The notes below the pieces were generated by a model. It worked only from the letters and a program-made list of their open reading frames with translations, was not told where the DNA came from and searched no databases. The position numbers were made by a program, and so were the translations under genes. A stretch of DNA of 64,000 nucleotides from NCBI RefSeq assembly GCF_009758205.1, contig NZ_WRXN01000007.1, forward strand, positions 248,001 to 312,000, given 5' to 3'. The first letter of the stretch is position 1, and each line of letters opens with the position of its first letter. Below, piece after piece: positions 17,329 through 25,894 of this stretch. This DNA comes from Chitinophaga tropicalis (lineage in GTDB: Bacteria > Bacteroidota > Bacteroidia > Chitinophagales > Chitinophagaceae).

Positions 17329-18371
17329 TCTGCTATCAGTATCTCGCTAAATTCTTTATTGGCAAGAAACTTCCGGTCAGTCAACGTATTCAGGAACATG
17401 TACAATTGTCTTTGTTCCTTTTCAGATAAGGGAATACCATCCTTCACAAGCGGATCTATGGTGTTCCCTTTTTCCTGCCCGTGATCATACATGGCAAAGA
17501 CCTGGAAAATATCGAAAAAACGGCCATCATGCATATAGGGGGCGCTTACAAGAACATTGCGGAGAGAAGGCACTTTAAACTTCAGATAATCGGCCGTATT
17601 ATTGGTGATCTTCATCCGCCCCACATCATTCATTGAAGACAGATAAGACAGGCCGTTATTACGCATACTGAAGTCTGTGAAAAAGGGTTCTTTATGACAG
17701 GCCGCACATTTCTGCTGAAATGTTCTGTACCCACCCCTCTCTTCTGCTGTAAATACCACACCAGGCTCTTTCCGCATCACACTGTCATACTTTGACTCAA
17801 AAGAGATCATGGTAGCCATGAACTGTGCCAATGCACGGAACATCCGCTGACTGGTTACCTCCTCTGTTCCAAAAGCAGCTTTAAAACGCTGCCGGTAGCC
17901 GGCATTTCCCTGTAGCCGCTTTATCAACGCAGACAATTCCATTCCCATTTCATTTTCGTCCGTAATGGGTGTTAACGGCTGTATTTCCAGGTGGTTCACT
18001 CCTCCATCCCACATAAAATCCTTCTGCCATATCAGGTTGAACAGCGTAGGTACTGAGCGGGTGCCCATACGCCCCAGTATTCCATGACTGATGGCATGAT
18101 CAAAATGTCCGAAAGCCGCAAACTGCTGATGACAGAAACCACAGGACACGGAACTGTCCAGGGATAATTTAGGATCATAGAACAGGTAACGCCCCAGGGC
18201 AATACCCTGCTTTGTTAACGGATTCTTTGAAAAATCATACACCGGCCTGGGAAGGCTGTCAGGTAAACGGAGAATATAAGGATCTGTAGCAGGTATATGA
18301 TGCGTTCCTCTCCCTGCAATAAAAAGCCACAGAGAGAAAGCCGCCAGTATATATATTGCCTTCCGGGTCAT
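17325..18371 (-). CDS. Diheme cytochrome c peroxidase family protein, MbnH-like
   Basis: A 348-residue exported protein (hydrophobic start IYILAAFSLWLFIAG, no lipobox) with two c-type heme sites: C77-x-x-C80-H81 (SCGFCHQ) and C222-x-x-C225-H226 (KCAACHK). This is the bacterial CcpA/MauG superfamily. Immediately upstream, 2 bases away, is an MbnP-like gene. In Methylosinus, MbnH oxidises a tryptophan of MbnP to kynurenine, enabling copper binding. The pairing therefore favours MbnH over a plain hydrogen-peroxide-detoxifying peroxidase. The assignment rests on the neighbour and on family knowledge, not on a residue I can point to in this protein alone. Confidence 0.8.
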   Translation of the reverse strand: MTRKAIYILAAFSLWLFIAGRGTHHIPATDPYILRLPDSLPRPVYDFSKNPLTKQGIALGRYLFYDPKLSLDSSVSCGFCHQQFAAFGHFDHAISHGILGRMGTRSVPTLFNLIWQKDFMWDGGVNHLEIQPLTPITDENEMGMELSALIKRLQGNAGYRQRFKAAFGTEEVTSQRMFRALAQFMATMISFESKYDSVMRKEPGVVFTAEERGGYRTFQQKCAACHKEPFFTDFSMRNNGLSYLSSMNDVGRMKITNNTADYLKFKVPSLRNVLVSAPYMHDGRFFDIFQVFAMYDHGQEKGNTIDPLVKDGIPLSEKEQRQLYMFLNTLTDRKFLANKEFSEILIAD

Positions 18372-18373
18372 TA

Positions 18374-19090
18374 TTATAAACCTTTAACAGAGAACATGTG
18401 CTGGTAATTATCTGCAATCCTGTCTGCCACCGTGCCCGGACTCATAAAACCGGCATATTCCCGGAAGCTGATCTTAAACGGCTCACCAAACCAGCTGGCG
18501 GCATCAGCCGCAAGTGTTACAGCAACCGTTTGTCCACGTTGAATGACCAGTGGACGGGGAAGTTCCAGGGTAACAGTTCTTTGGGTAATGTGAGGAGCCC
18601 TGTATCCTCCTATATGGAACTGCAGGACATGATTAGGATGTTTGGTCACAGGCGAAGTGCCTTCCAGCTTCGCCATAATATAGCCGCTGTTCCAGGTCCA
18701 GAACATGCCGTGAACGGGGTCCAGCGCGCCGCCCTGTGCCCCGCTGAAGTTCATTATACTATCTACCCCTATCATAAAGGAAATGCTGCTATAAGTTCCT
18801 GCAGGCAGCTGTTTCAGTATGATCTTTTTAGAAGCTGCACTGTCTTCACTGATAAGAAAATAAGCAGCCGGCAGTATGATCTTCTGTCCCTTCTGAGTGG
18901 TGAGTGAAAAATTACTGAGATAGTATTTAAACACTGAGATACTGAAGGTCTCTCCCATTGCATTCAGATAGGAAGTACTATCGAGAAGCATAGGCTTCCC
19001 GCTAACCTCATGGCGGATATTTAACTGTAATGTCTGGGCAGACAATATTTTACAGGTAAAAAGGGAAAGCAACAATAACAACCGGTTCAT
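18374..19090 (-). CDS. MbnP-like periplasmic protein (copper-binding partner of the diheme enzyme)
   Basis: I choose the ATG at 19088-19090. It gives a clean signal peptide (NRLLLLLSLFTCKILSAQ, cut after SA at about 18) and a 238-residue precursor. The in-frame upstream ATG at 19144 would read through the terminator of the next operon. The core block DPVHGMFWTWNSGY, with W131 and W133, followed by IMAKLEG, is the conserved MbnP signature. In the Methylosinus protein a Trp is oxidised to kynurenine by the partner MbnH and helps bind copper. The gene overlaps functionally with the diheme gene 2 bases downstream, forming a two-gene operon. Confidence 0.8.
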   Translation of the reverse strand: MNRLLLLLSLFTCKILSAQTLQLNIRHEVSGKPMLLDSTSYLNAMGETFSISVFKYYLSNFSLTTQKGQKIILPAAYFLISEDSAASKKIILKQLPAGTYSSISFMIGVDSIMNFSGAQGGALDPVHGMFWTWNSGYIMAKLEGTSPVTKHPNHVLQFHIGGYRAPHITQRTVTLELPRPLVIQRGQTVAVTLAADAASWFGEPFKISFREYAGFMSPGTVADRIADNYQHMFSVKGL

Positions 19091-19106
19091 GATACCGAAA
19101 GTACGC

Positions 19107-19139
19107 AAAAAAAAGCAGCCGGATGGTTTCCCATCCGGC
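19107..19139 (-). terminator. Intrinsic terminator of the fucose operon
   Basis: GCCGGATGG (19118-19126) and CCATCCGGC (19131-19139) form a 9-bp GC-rich stem with a TTTC loop. On the minus strand it is followed, after GCT, by a run of eight T (A-run 19107-19114 on plus). It lies 26 bases after the fucP stop. Confidence 0.9.
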
Positions 19140-19165
19140 CGCATATTAGTCCAGGTTAAAGCCCT

Positions 19166-20464
19166 TTAAGCGGCCCTTTTGTCCAGTTTGTAGCCCTGGG
19201 CGCCAAACCATACCACTACTGCGAAACAGATCAGCGGCAGGACATAAGCCATCTGTATATTCGAATTGTCAGAGATCAGACCCATCAGCGGAGGAAAAAC
19301 GGCGCCGCCTACAATAGCCATGATGAGAAGAGAGGAACCAAATTTTGTATGTCCGCCCAGTCCGCTTATTCCCAGAGAGAAAATGGTCGGGAACATGATA
19401 GACATAAAGAATGGTACGGCCAGTACTGACCAGATAGCTACCTGCCCTTTGGTGGTCATAGCTATCAATACCAGTACTACGTTGATGATTCCATACATAG
19501 TCAGTAATATCTGTGGTTTGATCTTACGCATCAGGAAAGTACCGAAAAAGCGGCCTATCATGAAGCCAAGTCCTGCAACAGAACCTAGCAGCACAGCAGC
19601 ATCCTTCTCTCCTATACCTGCGGTATATTTAGCAAAACGTATAAAGAAGGCATTCACCCCTACCTGTCCGCCAATATAAAAGAACATAGCAACTACCGCC
19701 GCTATCAGGTGACGGTGCCTGAAGATGCTTCCTTCACCAGGATTTTTATCAATGCTCTCATCTTCCTGTGCCACTATTTCCGGCAATTTCGTGAATACGA
19801 ACATGACAGCTATCAGCGCTACTACAATTCCTATTATCAGGTAAGGCATCTTTACGGTAGACGCTTCTCCGATCAGGTATTGCTGTAATGCTTCCGGAGA
19901 CATTGCATTCAGCTGTTCCTTTGTCAGTTCTGACCCTGTCAGGATAAATTGTTTTCCCAGTAACGGGCCTACCACTGCACCTATTCCGTTGAAGGACTGT
20001 GCAAGGTTCAGACGTGTTGTAGCAGTGTCAGGACTTCCTAATACCGATACGTAGGGATTTGCTGCTGTTTCCAGGAAGGTCAGGCCACTGGCAATGATGA
20101 ATAAAGCTACCAGGAAGAACCCATATTCTCTTGTAGATGCAGCGGGAATAAAAAGAAATGCACCAACTGCATACAGGCAGAGGCCGAAAATGATACCAGT
20201 CTTGTATCCGAACCTTTTCATCACCGCCCCTGCCGGTAATGCCATTAAAAAATAGGCAGCAAAAACCGCAGAATCAATGAATGCGGATTGCATGTCTGAC
20301 AACTGGCAGGCCTTTTTCAGGTGAGGTATCAGTATAGGACTCAGATTGTGGATCAGTGCCCAGAGGAAAAATAAACTGGTTACCAGTATAAAAGGGAACA
20401 GGTAACTCTTTTTCGAATCAGTGTTTGCCTTAACTGTGGAAGTGGGCATTGCGGCTCCTGCCAT
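19166..20464 (-). CDS. fucP: L-fucose:H+ symporter (MFS)
   Basis: A 432-residue, 12-helix major facilitator of the fucose/glucose/galactose permease type. Family features are SLFFLWALIHNLSPILIPHLK in helix 1, the loop KRFGYKTGI after helix 2, and TFLETAANPYVSVLG in helix 4-5, the LE-x-x-ANPY motif typical of FucP. Its position as last gene of an L-fucose oxidation operon, 16 bases after the dehydrogenase gene, agrees with fucose uptake across the inner membrane. FucP relatives can also carry other sugars, so the specificity is by context. Confidence 0.88.
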   Translation of the reverse strand: MAGAAMPTSTVKANTDSKKSYLFPFILVTSLFFLWALIHNLSPILIPHLKKACQLSDMQSAFIDSAVFAAYFLMALPAGAVMKRFGYKTGIIFGLCLYAVGAFLFIPAASTREYGFFLVALFIIASGLTFLETAANPYVSVLGSPDTATTRLNLAQSFNGIGAVVGPLLGKQFILTGSELTKEQLNAMSPEALQQYLIGEASTVKMPYLIIGIVVALIAVMFVFTKLPEIVAQEDESIDKNPGEGSIFRHRHLIAAVVAMFFYIGGQVGVNAFFIRFAKYTAGIGEKDAAVLLGSVAGLGFMIGRFFGTFLMRKIKPQILLTMYGIINVVLVLIAMTTKGQVAIWSVLAVPFFMSIMFPTIFSLGISGLGGHTKFGSSLLIMAIVGGAVFPPLMGLISDNSNIQMAYVLPLICFAVVVWFGAQGYKLDKRAA

Positions 20465-20480
20465 AAGAATAATTTATATG

Positions 20481-21263
20481 TTAGCTGATTGATCTGTCCA
20501 GATGAGTATATCCGCCATCAACGTAGATGATCTGGCCGGTAGTATGGGCAGATAATCCGGAAAGCAGGAATACAGTCATGCTGGCAATTTCTTCTGACGT
20601 GGTCATTCGTTTTTCCAACGGTATTTTAGCAACGATAGAAGCCAGTTTTTCATCGGGATTGGGCAATGACTTGATCCATGTTTCATATAACGGCGTCCAT
20701 ACTTCTGCAGGGATCACCGTATTCACACGGATACCGTAAGGCAGCAGCTCTACGGCCCATTCGCGGGTCAGTGCATTGATGCCTCCTTTGGAAGCTGCAT
20801 AGCCGGAAGTGTTGCCCTGACCGGTATCAGCCACTTTGGAACCGATGTTCACAATATTGCCTTTGGTAGCTTTCAGGTGAGGCAATGCATAATGAGCCAG
20901 GTTGTAATAATGTGAAAGGTTCTTTTGCAGGGAAGCCATGAATTTCTCGGGGTCGCCGCTTTCCAGTCCAACACCATCATTTACGCCGGCGTTGTTGATC
21001 AGTCCGTCAATACGTCCAAACTGCTGTATAGCGAAATCTATCACTTTCTTACATTCTGCAGCACTGCCCAGTTCTGCTTCTACGCTGGTAGCTTTACCAC
21101 CGGCAGCTTTGATGGCCTCTGCTGTTTTATTGTTATCGGCTTCATTCCTGCCGGCAATAATGGTGATGCCGCCTTCGGCAGCAACCAGTTTTGAAATAGC
21201 CTCGCCAATACCTTTAGCGCCGCCGGTAACTATAAATACTTTATCCTTTAATCCGAGGTCCAT
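20481..21263 (-). CDS. SDR-family dehydrogenase, probable L-fucose dehydrogenase
   Basis: A 260-residue short-chain dehydrogenase with TGGAKGIG at 13-20 (nucleotide binding), NNAG at 90-93 and the catalytic S142, Y155, K159. The C-terminus YVDGGYTHLDR resembles fucose dehydrogenases of the oxidative pathway, which end in a similar GGY-x-HLDR. It would oxidise L-fucose to L-fucono-lactone with NAD(P)+. It lies between fucP and the lactonase gene in the operon. The alternative is another sugar-specific SDR. Confidence 0.75.
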   Translation of the reverse strand: MDLGLKDKVFIVTGGAKGIGEAISKLVAAEGGITIIAGRNEADNNKTAEAIKAAGGKATSVEAELGSAAECKKVIDFAIQQFGRIDGLINNAGVNDGVGLESGDPEKFMASLQKNLSHYYNLAHYALPHLKATKGNIVNIGSKVADTGQGNTSGYAASKGGINALTREWAVELLPYGIRVNTVIPAEVWTPLYETWIKSLPNPDEKLASIVAKIPLEKRMTTSEEIASMTVFLLSGLSAHTTGQIIYVDGGYTHLDRSIS

Positions 21264-21298
21264 GTAAATAGTTTAATTAGTTGATTGATCGGGTGGTT

Positions 21299-22126
21299 TT
21301 ACAGACCATAAAACCTGATAGCGTTACCACCCATAATGCCTGCCTGTTCTGTTTCAGAAAGGCGGCTTATGTAATCTTTAATGATGCCTTTTACTTCTGC
21401 ATAGGTGCCTGCCACTTTGCAAACCGGCCAGTCAGAACCAAACATCAGCCTTTCGGGGCCAAATGCTTCCAGCGCCACATCCAGGAAAGGAGTGAAATGT
21501 GCCGGTTCCCATTTCTGCCAGTCGGCCTCTGTTACCATTCCGCTCAGTTTACAATATACATGCGGGTGTTGGGCTATGGCGCGCATATGTGTTTCCCAGC
21601 TGCTGATATCTCCTGTTTTAAAATATGGTTTGGCCAGGTGGTCTATTACCAGCCGCATCTCCGGGAACTTTGGAACGAAAGCAGCAACTGCCGGCAATTG
21701 CACCGGGTAAACCAGTATATCATAGGTGAAGTTGTACCTGGCCAGCATATTGATACCACGGCAAAAATCATCCCGCAGCAGGAAAGACGGATCAGGTTCT
21801 CCCTGTACAATATGACGGAAACCTTTCAGTGCCCTGAACTGTTTGAAATACTCCAGCCGGGCCTCCAGGTCTTCCGCGCGAAGATCTATCCATCCTACCA
21901 CTCCCCTGATAAAATGATGCTGATCGGCCAGCTCAAGAAGGAAAGCTGTTTCGTTTTCCGATTGATCAGCCTGCACGGCTACGCAGCCATCTACGCTGTT
22001 TTCCTGGAGCACAGGTAACAGGTGTTCCGGCAGGAAGTTATCCTGCAGCACTTTCATATCGTCAGTGATCCAGGCGTCCTTTACCGGGTGATAATGCCAG
22101 AAGTGCTGGTGTGCGTCTATAACCAT
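21299..22126 (-). CDS. Amidohydrolase, probable L-fuconolactonase
   Basis: A 275-residue amidohydrolase-2 family protein starting MVIDAHQHFWHY, whose H6-x-H8 is the first metal-site motif. Later motifs are VIDHLAKPYFK, YCKLSGMVTEA and MFGSDWPVC with the last aspartate ligand. The COG3618 lactonases act on L-fuconolactone, L-rhamnonolactone and related lactones. The operon (fucose transporter, dehydrogenase, KDF dehydrogenase) makes L-fucono-1,5-lactone to L-fuconate the best guess. Gaps of 35 and 59 bases to its neighbours support co-transcription. Confidence 0.82.
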   Translation of the reverse strand: MVIDAHQHFWHYHPVKDAWITDDMKVLQDNFLPEHLLPVLQENSVDGCVAVQADQSENETAFLLELADQHHFIRGVVGWIDLRAEDLEARLEYFKQFRALKGFRHIVQGEPDPSFLLRDDFCRGINMLARYNFTYDILVYPVQLPAVAAFVPKFPEMRLVIDHLAKPYFKTGDISSWETHMRAIAQHPHVYCKLSGMVTEADWQKWEPAHFTPFLDVALEAFGPERLMFGSDWPVCKVAGTYAEVKGIIKDYISRLSETEQAGIMGGNAIRFYGL

Positions 22127-22185
22127 TTTTTCATAACGTTTTGCTTCCTTATCAGCGCGTAAAACTATAATACGGTACTGCTATA

Positions 22186-22518
22186 TCAGTGCAATGAAAA
22201 GATCTTATCCATCATCAGCCATTTCTCTCCAGGCTTAGCCACAGGCAATGCTTTCTGATATTTCCACATCAGCGCTTCCCATTCCTGTACTTTAGGATTA
22301 GTGGCATCTGCTGCTCCTTTTTTCTCAAAAGAAAAGTTATCGTCCACATCCATGATCATGAACAGCCTGTCAGCTATCCGGTAGATCTCCATATTCACAA
22401 TGCCGCTGTCAGTAATACTTTTCTTTATTTCCGGCCATACTTCACGATGGTATGCTTCATATTCCGCTATCAGCACCGGATCATTCTGCAGGTCCAATGC
22501 TAAACAGTGACGAGCCAT
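22186..22518 (-). CDS. L-rhamnose/L-fucose mutarotase family protein
   Basis: A 110-residue RhaM-type mutarotase (formerly DUF718). Signatures are LALDLQNDPVLIAEYEAYHREVWPEI with the catalytic-type H24, NMEIYRIADRLFMIMDV, and the C-terminal EKWLMMDKIFSL. RhaM members interconvert sugar anomers. Because it lies in an L-fucose operon, an L-fucose mutarotase role is likely: supplying the anomer used by the dehydrogenase. It begins 16 bases after the FAH gene ends. Confidence 0.85.
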   Translation of the reverse strand: MARHCLALDLQNDPVLIAEYEAYHREVWPEIKKSITDSGIVNMEIYRIADRLFMIMDVDDNFSFEKKGAADATNPKVQEWEALMWKYQKALPVAKPGEKWLMMDKIFSLH

Positions 22519-22534
22519 AAGCTAGTGTTTTTAA

Positions 22535-23386
22535 TTATTTATAAGCTACAGCAGTCTGTTTAGAACTACCTAATCCATCAATACCCAGTTCTACAACATC
22601 TCCCGGTTTCAGGTATACCTGCGGGTTCATGCCCAGACCTACGCCTGCCGGAGTGCCGGTAGAGATCACATCACCCGGAAGCAGGGTCATAAACTGGCTC
22701 AGGTAAGATACCAGGAAGGGTATTTTGAATATCAGGTTAGCAGTGGTACCGTCCTGCATGGTCTTACCATTTACGGTCAGCCACAGGCGCATATTATCCA
22801 CATCTTTTATTTCGTCTTTTGTTACCAGCCAGGGACCCAGCGGCGCAAATGTATCATTACTCTTCCCTTTCACCCACTGACCGCCACGCTCCAGCTGGAA
22901 TTCACGCTCGCTGTAATCGTTATGCAGGGCATAACCAGCTACATAGTCCAGTGCATCTTTCTCTTCCACATAACTTGCTTTCTTACCGATCACCACAGCC
23001 AGTTCCACTTCCCAGTCAGTCTTCACACTGTTGCGGGGAATGATCAGGTTATCATTTGGTCCTACCAGTGAAGATGTGCTTTTAAAGAACACGATAGGTT
23101 CTTTTGGAATAGCAGCATTGGTTTCTTTGGCATGGTCAGCGTAGTTCAGGCCAATGCAAATGATCTTGGAAGGACGTTGTACAGGAGCTCCCAGGCGTGT
23201 ACCGGCAGGTACTTCAGCACAGCTGCTGCCATTCTTTTCCCACCACTGCGCCAATCTTTTCAGACCATCGGTTTCAAAGAACTTTTCACCGAAATCTTCT
23301 CCGAATGCGCTTACATCAAAAGTACCTTTCTCTGTTACAATCCCAGGTTTTTCTGCACCCGGCAAACCAAATCTGATCAGTTTCAT
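22535..23386 (-). CDS. Fumarylacetoacetate hydrolase family protein, probable 2,4-diketo-3-deoxy-L-fuconate hydrolase
   Basis: A 283-residue FAH-fold protein. The N-terminal LIRFGLPGAEKPGIV, the ICIGLNYADHAKET block, the WEVELAVVIGK metal ligands and HNDYSERE are family hallmarks, and the C-terminal GDVISTGTPAGVGLGMNP is the conserved catalytic loop. In the Xanthomonas-type fucose pathway this enzyme cleaves L-2,4-diketo-3-deoxyfuconate to pyruvate and lactate. The neighbouring KDF dehydrogenase would make that substrate, which supports the call. Confidence 0.85.
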   Translation of the reverse strand: MKLIRFGLPGAEKPGIVTEKGTFDVSAFGEDFGEKFFETDGLKRLAQWWEKNGSSCAEVPAGTRLGAPVQRPSKIICIGLNYADHAKETNAAIPKEPIVFFKSTSSLVGPNDNLIIPRNSVKTDWEVELAVVIGKKASYVEEKDALDYVAGYALHNDYSEREFQLERGGQWVKGKSNDTFAPLGPWLVTKDEIKDVDNMRLWLTVNGKTMQDGTTANLIFKIPFLVSYLSQFMTLLPGDVISTGTPAGVGLGMNPQVYLKPGDVVELGIDGLGSSKQTAVAYK

Positions 23387-23425
23387 ATTTTCTATTTTGC
23401 TTAATACAGTAAGAGGTCTTACTGC

Positions 23426-24157
23426 TTAGTTTAGTTTATTAATCTGTAAATGCCCTTTGTCTACCAGTACTTCTGTTACATGCACCAATTCATCATTTTT
23501 CTTCAGTATCAGTACACATTTCTCAGGCGTTACCGGAGACGCTAACAGACCGGCTGTATAACCTTTGGGCAATGCCTGGCTGACAGTTCTGCTGGCGCCG
23601 CCAAACTCCGCATACATACGTATGGAATCTTTGGTGGAAGCCGGTTCCAGCTTCACTATAAAATCAGCTATGATCCTGCCGGACTGCAAAGATCTTTTAT
23701 AGTTATCAACCACTTTCTGGTTACTGCTGATCTTACCCAATCCCAGTTCATTCTCTGCATATTTCCATATCCCGGCAGGAGGCGTGCCTACCTGGTTTAT
23801 CTTCAGATCTGAGCCTTCCACGCTGGCATGATAGTAACGTGTGGAATGAGCGTTCTCTTTCAGTACACCAATGTAACAGCTGTTAGGCTTATCCCATACG
23901 GTACGGTAAAGATCTTCATCAGCAACCTGCTGTGCCAGTGGCATATCAAATGTCTTCTCCTTTGTTTTACCGTCTATCTCAAAACGGATCGTTACCTGTG
24001 GCTCATTTCCCCTGGGAAAAGAAACATTGATCTTTCCGGCGGGTGTAGCAGGCTGAAAACCTGCAGCCTCATCAACAGTGCTGTTCAAAGGCTTTTTACC
24101 GCCTTCATTGCAGGCAAAGAGAAACATTGCAGGGACTAAGAATGACCAGACTTTCAT
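23426..24157 (-). CDS. Lipoprotein of unknown function inside the fucose operon
   Basis: I do not recognise a family. The 243-residue precursor begins MKVWSFLVPAMFLFACNEGG, a lipobox with likely lipidated C16. The Asn at +2 and Glu at +3 give no clear sorting rule in this phylum. The mature part appears beta-rich with no transmembrane segment. It lies between the FAH hydrolase gene (39 bases) and the KDF dehydrogenase gene (75 bases) on the same strand, so it is very probably co-expressed with them. A periplasmic or surface role linked to fucose capture is only a positional guess. Confidence 0.75.
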   Translation of the reverse strand: MKVWSFLVPAMFLFACNEGGKKPLNSTVDEAAGFQPATPAGKINVSFPRGNEPQVTIRFEIDGKTKEKTFDMPLAQQVADEDLYRTVWDKPNSCYIGVLKENAHSTRYYHASVEGSDLKINQVGTPPAGIWKYAENELGLGKISSNQKVVDNYKRSLQSGRIIADFIVKLEPASTKDSIRMYAEFGGASRTVSQALPKGYTAGLLASPVTPEKCVLILKKNDELVHVTEVLVDKGHLQINKLN

Positions 24158-24232
24158 GGAATTATGGGTTGATTTGTTGACAAATTATAAATGACGAATA
24201 TAACGTAATTAATTATTTGTCATTTGTACAGG

Positions 24233-25015
24233 TTAATTATTTAACCTGATAAACCCTCCGTCCAGCGGATAATCGCAGCCGGTAATAAATCCTGCTTCTG
24301 CAGAGCAGAGATATAATGCCAGCGTACCTACTTCATCCGGTCTTGCCATACGGCCTATTGGTTGCGTCTTTGACAGTTTCTCAAACATCTCCTGTTCTTT
24401 ACCCGGATAGTTCTTTGCAATGAAGCCATCTACAAACGGTGTGTGTACACGCGCAGGAGAAACACAGTTACAGCGGATGCCATCCTGTATGTAATCTTTT
24501 GCAACGGATAGGGTCATGGTCAATACCGCTCCTTTACTCATTGAGTAGGCAAACCTGTCAGGAATACCTACACTGGATGCAATAGATGCCACATTGAGGA
24601 TCACACCGCCTTTCTGTTCCTTCATCTGTCTGATCACGGCATACATGCAGTTGTACGTACCCTTCACGTTTACATTATAAATCCTGTCCAGATCTTCTTC
24701 AGTGGTTGTTTCCAGTTTCCCTACATGGGCGATGCCCGCGCAGTTCACCAGTATATCTATTCTTCCTGCTGCAGCAATTATCTCGTCCATTGTTTGCTGA
24801 ACTTCTGCCTGCTGGGCTACGTTACAGCCATGTACCTGCGCTTTTCCGCCTTCAGCTGTAATTTCAGCTACTGTTTGCTTACCACCATCTTCGTTCAGTT
24901 CCAGGATATGTACGTCAGCACCCTGGGCCGCAAATACTTTTGCTATTGCCTGCCCAATGCCGCTACCACCGCCTGTGATCACAGCCACCTTGTTATCTAA
25001 TCTAAACAGGTTCAT
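24233..25015 (-). CDS. SDR-family dehydrogenase, probable 2-keto-3-deoxy-L-fuconate dehydrogenase
   Basis: A 260-residue SDR with TGGGSGIG at 14-21, NCAG at 91-94 and the catalytic S144, Y157, K161. The segment CNCVSPARVHTPFVDGFIAKNYPG closely resembles the KDF dehydrogenases of the oxidative fucose pathway. It would oxidise 2-keto-3-deoxy-L-fuconate at C4 to the 2,4-diketo acid used by the FAH protein two genes on. It is the first gene of the seven-gene operon; a near-match -7 element (TAGCTTTTG) lies upstream on the minus strand. Confidence 0.82.
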   Translation of the reverse strand: MNLFRLDNKVAVITGGGSGIGQAIAKVFAAQGADVHILELNEDGGKQTVAEITAEGGKAQVHGCNVAQQAEVQQTMDEIIAAAGRIDILVNCAGIAHVGKLETTTEEDLDRIYNVNVKGTYNCMYAVIRQMKEQKGGVILNVASIASSVGIPDRFAYSMSKGAVLTMTLSVAKDYIQDGIRCNCVSPARVHTPFVDGFIAKNYPGKEQEMFEKLSKTQPIGRMARPDEVGTLALYLCSAEAGFITGCDYPLDGGFIRLNN

Positions 25016-25106
25016 AATTTCCTAAATTTAAGGGTTCTAAAATAGCCCTTTTACGGGGGCAAAAGCTATCTTTTTTTACCAGTATTTTGTACTTTATTAC
25101 CATATT

Positions 25107-25838
25107 TTGAAGCAATTAAATAGAAAAAAGTTGAAAATCAGCCACAGATTTATACTTTTCTTCCTTTTTTGGGTACTTGCCACCATTGGCCGTACCGCAT
25201 CGGCACAAGTTATTCCCCTGAATAAATACGGCCTGCCTGTTGTTAATTCTGTATCACTTTACAGGCAACTGGCTATAGCAGACAGTAATCAGTTGCTGGT
25301 AGATGTGAGCGGGTATATTCCGGGCATCAGGAAGGAAGTACGCTATGCTACATCCAATAATTTCACCCACCGGCAATTGTATGCCAGCAATGCGGTATAT
25401 CTGAGGTTAGCTGCCGCCAGAGCGCTGAAGGCCGTGCAGCAGGAACTGAATAAAAAAGGATTGGGATTACTGATTTTTGATGGGTACAGGCCTTATACTG
25501 TTACGGAAAAGATGTGGGAAATTGTTCCTGACGATCGCTATGCTGCTGACCCTCGAAATGGTTCAGGGCATAACCGGGGTGTTGCTGTAGATCTTACTAT
25601 CGTTGATCTGCATACCGGTAAACCTGTTCGTATGCCTACTGACTTTGACGATTTCACAGAAAAAGCCCATCATGACTATCCGCTTTCTGACAGTACAGTA
25701 ACAGCCAACAGGCGGCTGTTGCGTAATGTGATGGAACAACAGGGATTTGTACCTCTGGCAACAGAATGGTGGCACTATGTGCTGAAGGATGCAAAGAAGT
25801 ATCCACTCACTGACATACGGTTTGAAGAGCTTAAATAA
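25107..25838 (+). CDS. D-alanyl-D-alanine dipeptidase, VanX/DdpX family (M15D), exported
   Basis: A 243-residue zinc peptidase. The SxHxxGxAxD motif (S153 to D162) supplies H155 and D162. E220-x-x-H223 in TEWWHY gives the base and third ligand, and R128 in DGYRPY stabilises the transition state. Translation must start at TTG 25107 or TTG 25131, as no ATG suits. Either leaves a signal peptide ending TASAQ at about 34. The protein is thus exported, unlike cytoplasmic VanX of resistance clusters. A role in cell-wall peptide turnover is more likely than vancomycin resistance, and no vanH or vanA is nearby. Confidence 0.85.
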   Translation: MKQLNRKKLKISHRFILFFLFWVLATIGRTASAQVIPLNKYGLPVVNSVSLYRQLAIADSNQLLVDVSGYIPGIRKEVRYATSNNFTHRQLYASNAVYLRLAAARALKAVQQELNKKGLGLLIFDGYRPYTVTEKMWEIVPDDRYAADPRNGSGHNRGVAVDLTIVDLHTGKPVRMPTDFDDFTEKAHHDYPLSDSTVTANRRLLRNVMEQQGFVPLATEWWHYVLKDAKKYPLTDIRFEELK

Positions 25839-25875
25839 GAAAGGTCCTGTTCACTATGGTGAACAGGACCTTTCT
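25838..25875. terminator. Bidirectional terminator between the VanX-like gene and leuA
   Basis: Perfect 17-bp arms (AGAAAGGTCCTGTTCAC at 25838-25854 and its complement at 25859-25875) enclose a 4-base loop. The T/A content at both stem ends is modest, but the convergent position supports termination of both transcripts. Confidence 0.75.
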
Positions 25876-25894
25876 CTGTTATCATTAACTGATC

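Noticed and set aside
25107..25838. Vancomycin-resistance (vanX) gene
   Set aside because: No vanH, vanA-type ligase or vanRS genes are adjacent, and the protein carries an export signal, so the gene is better called a dipeptidase homologue.
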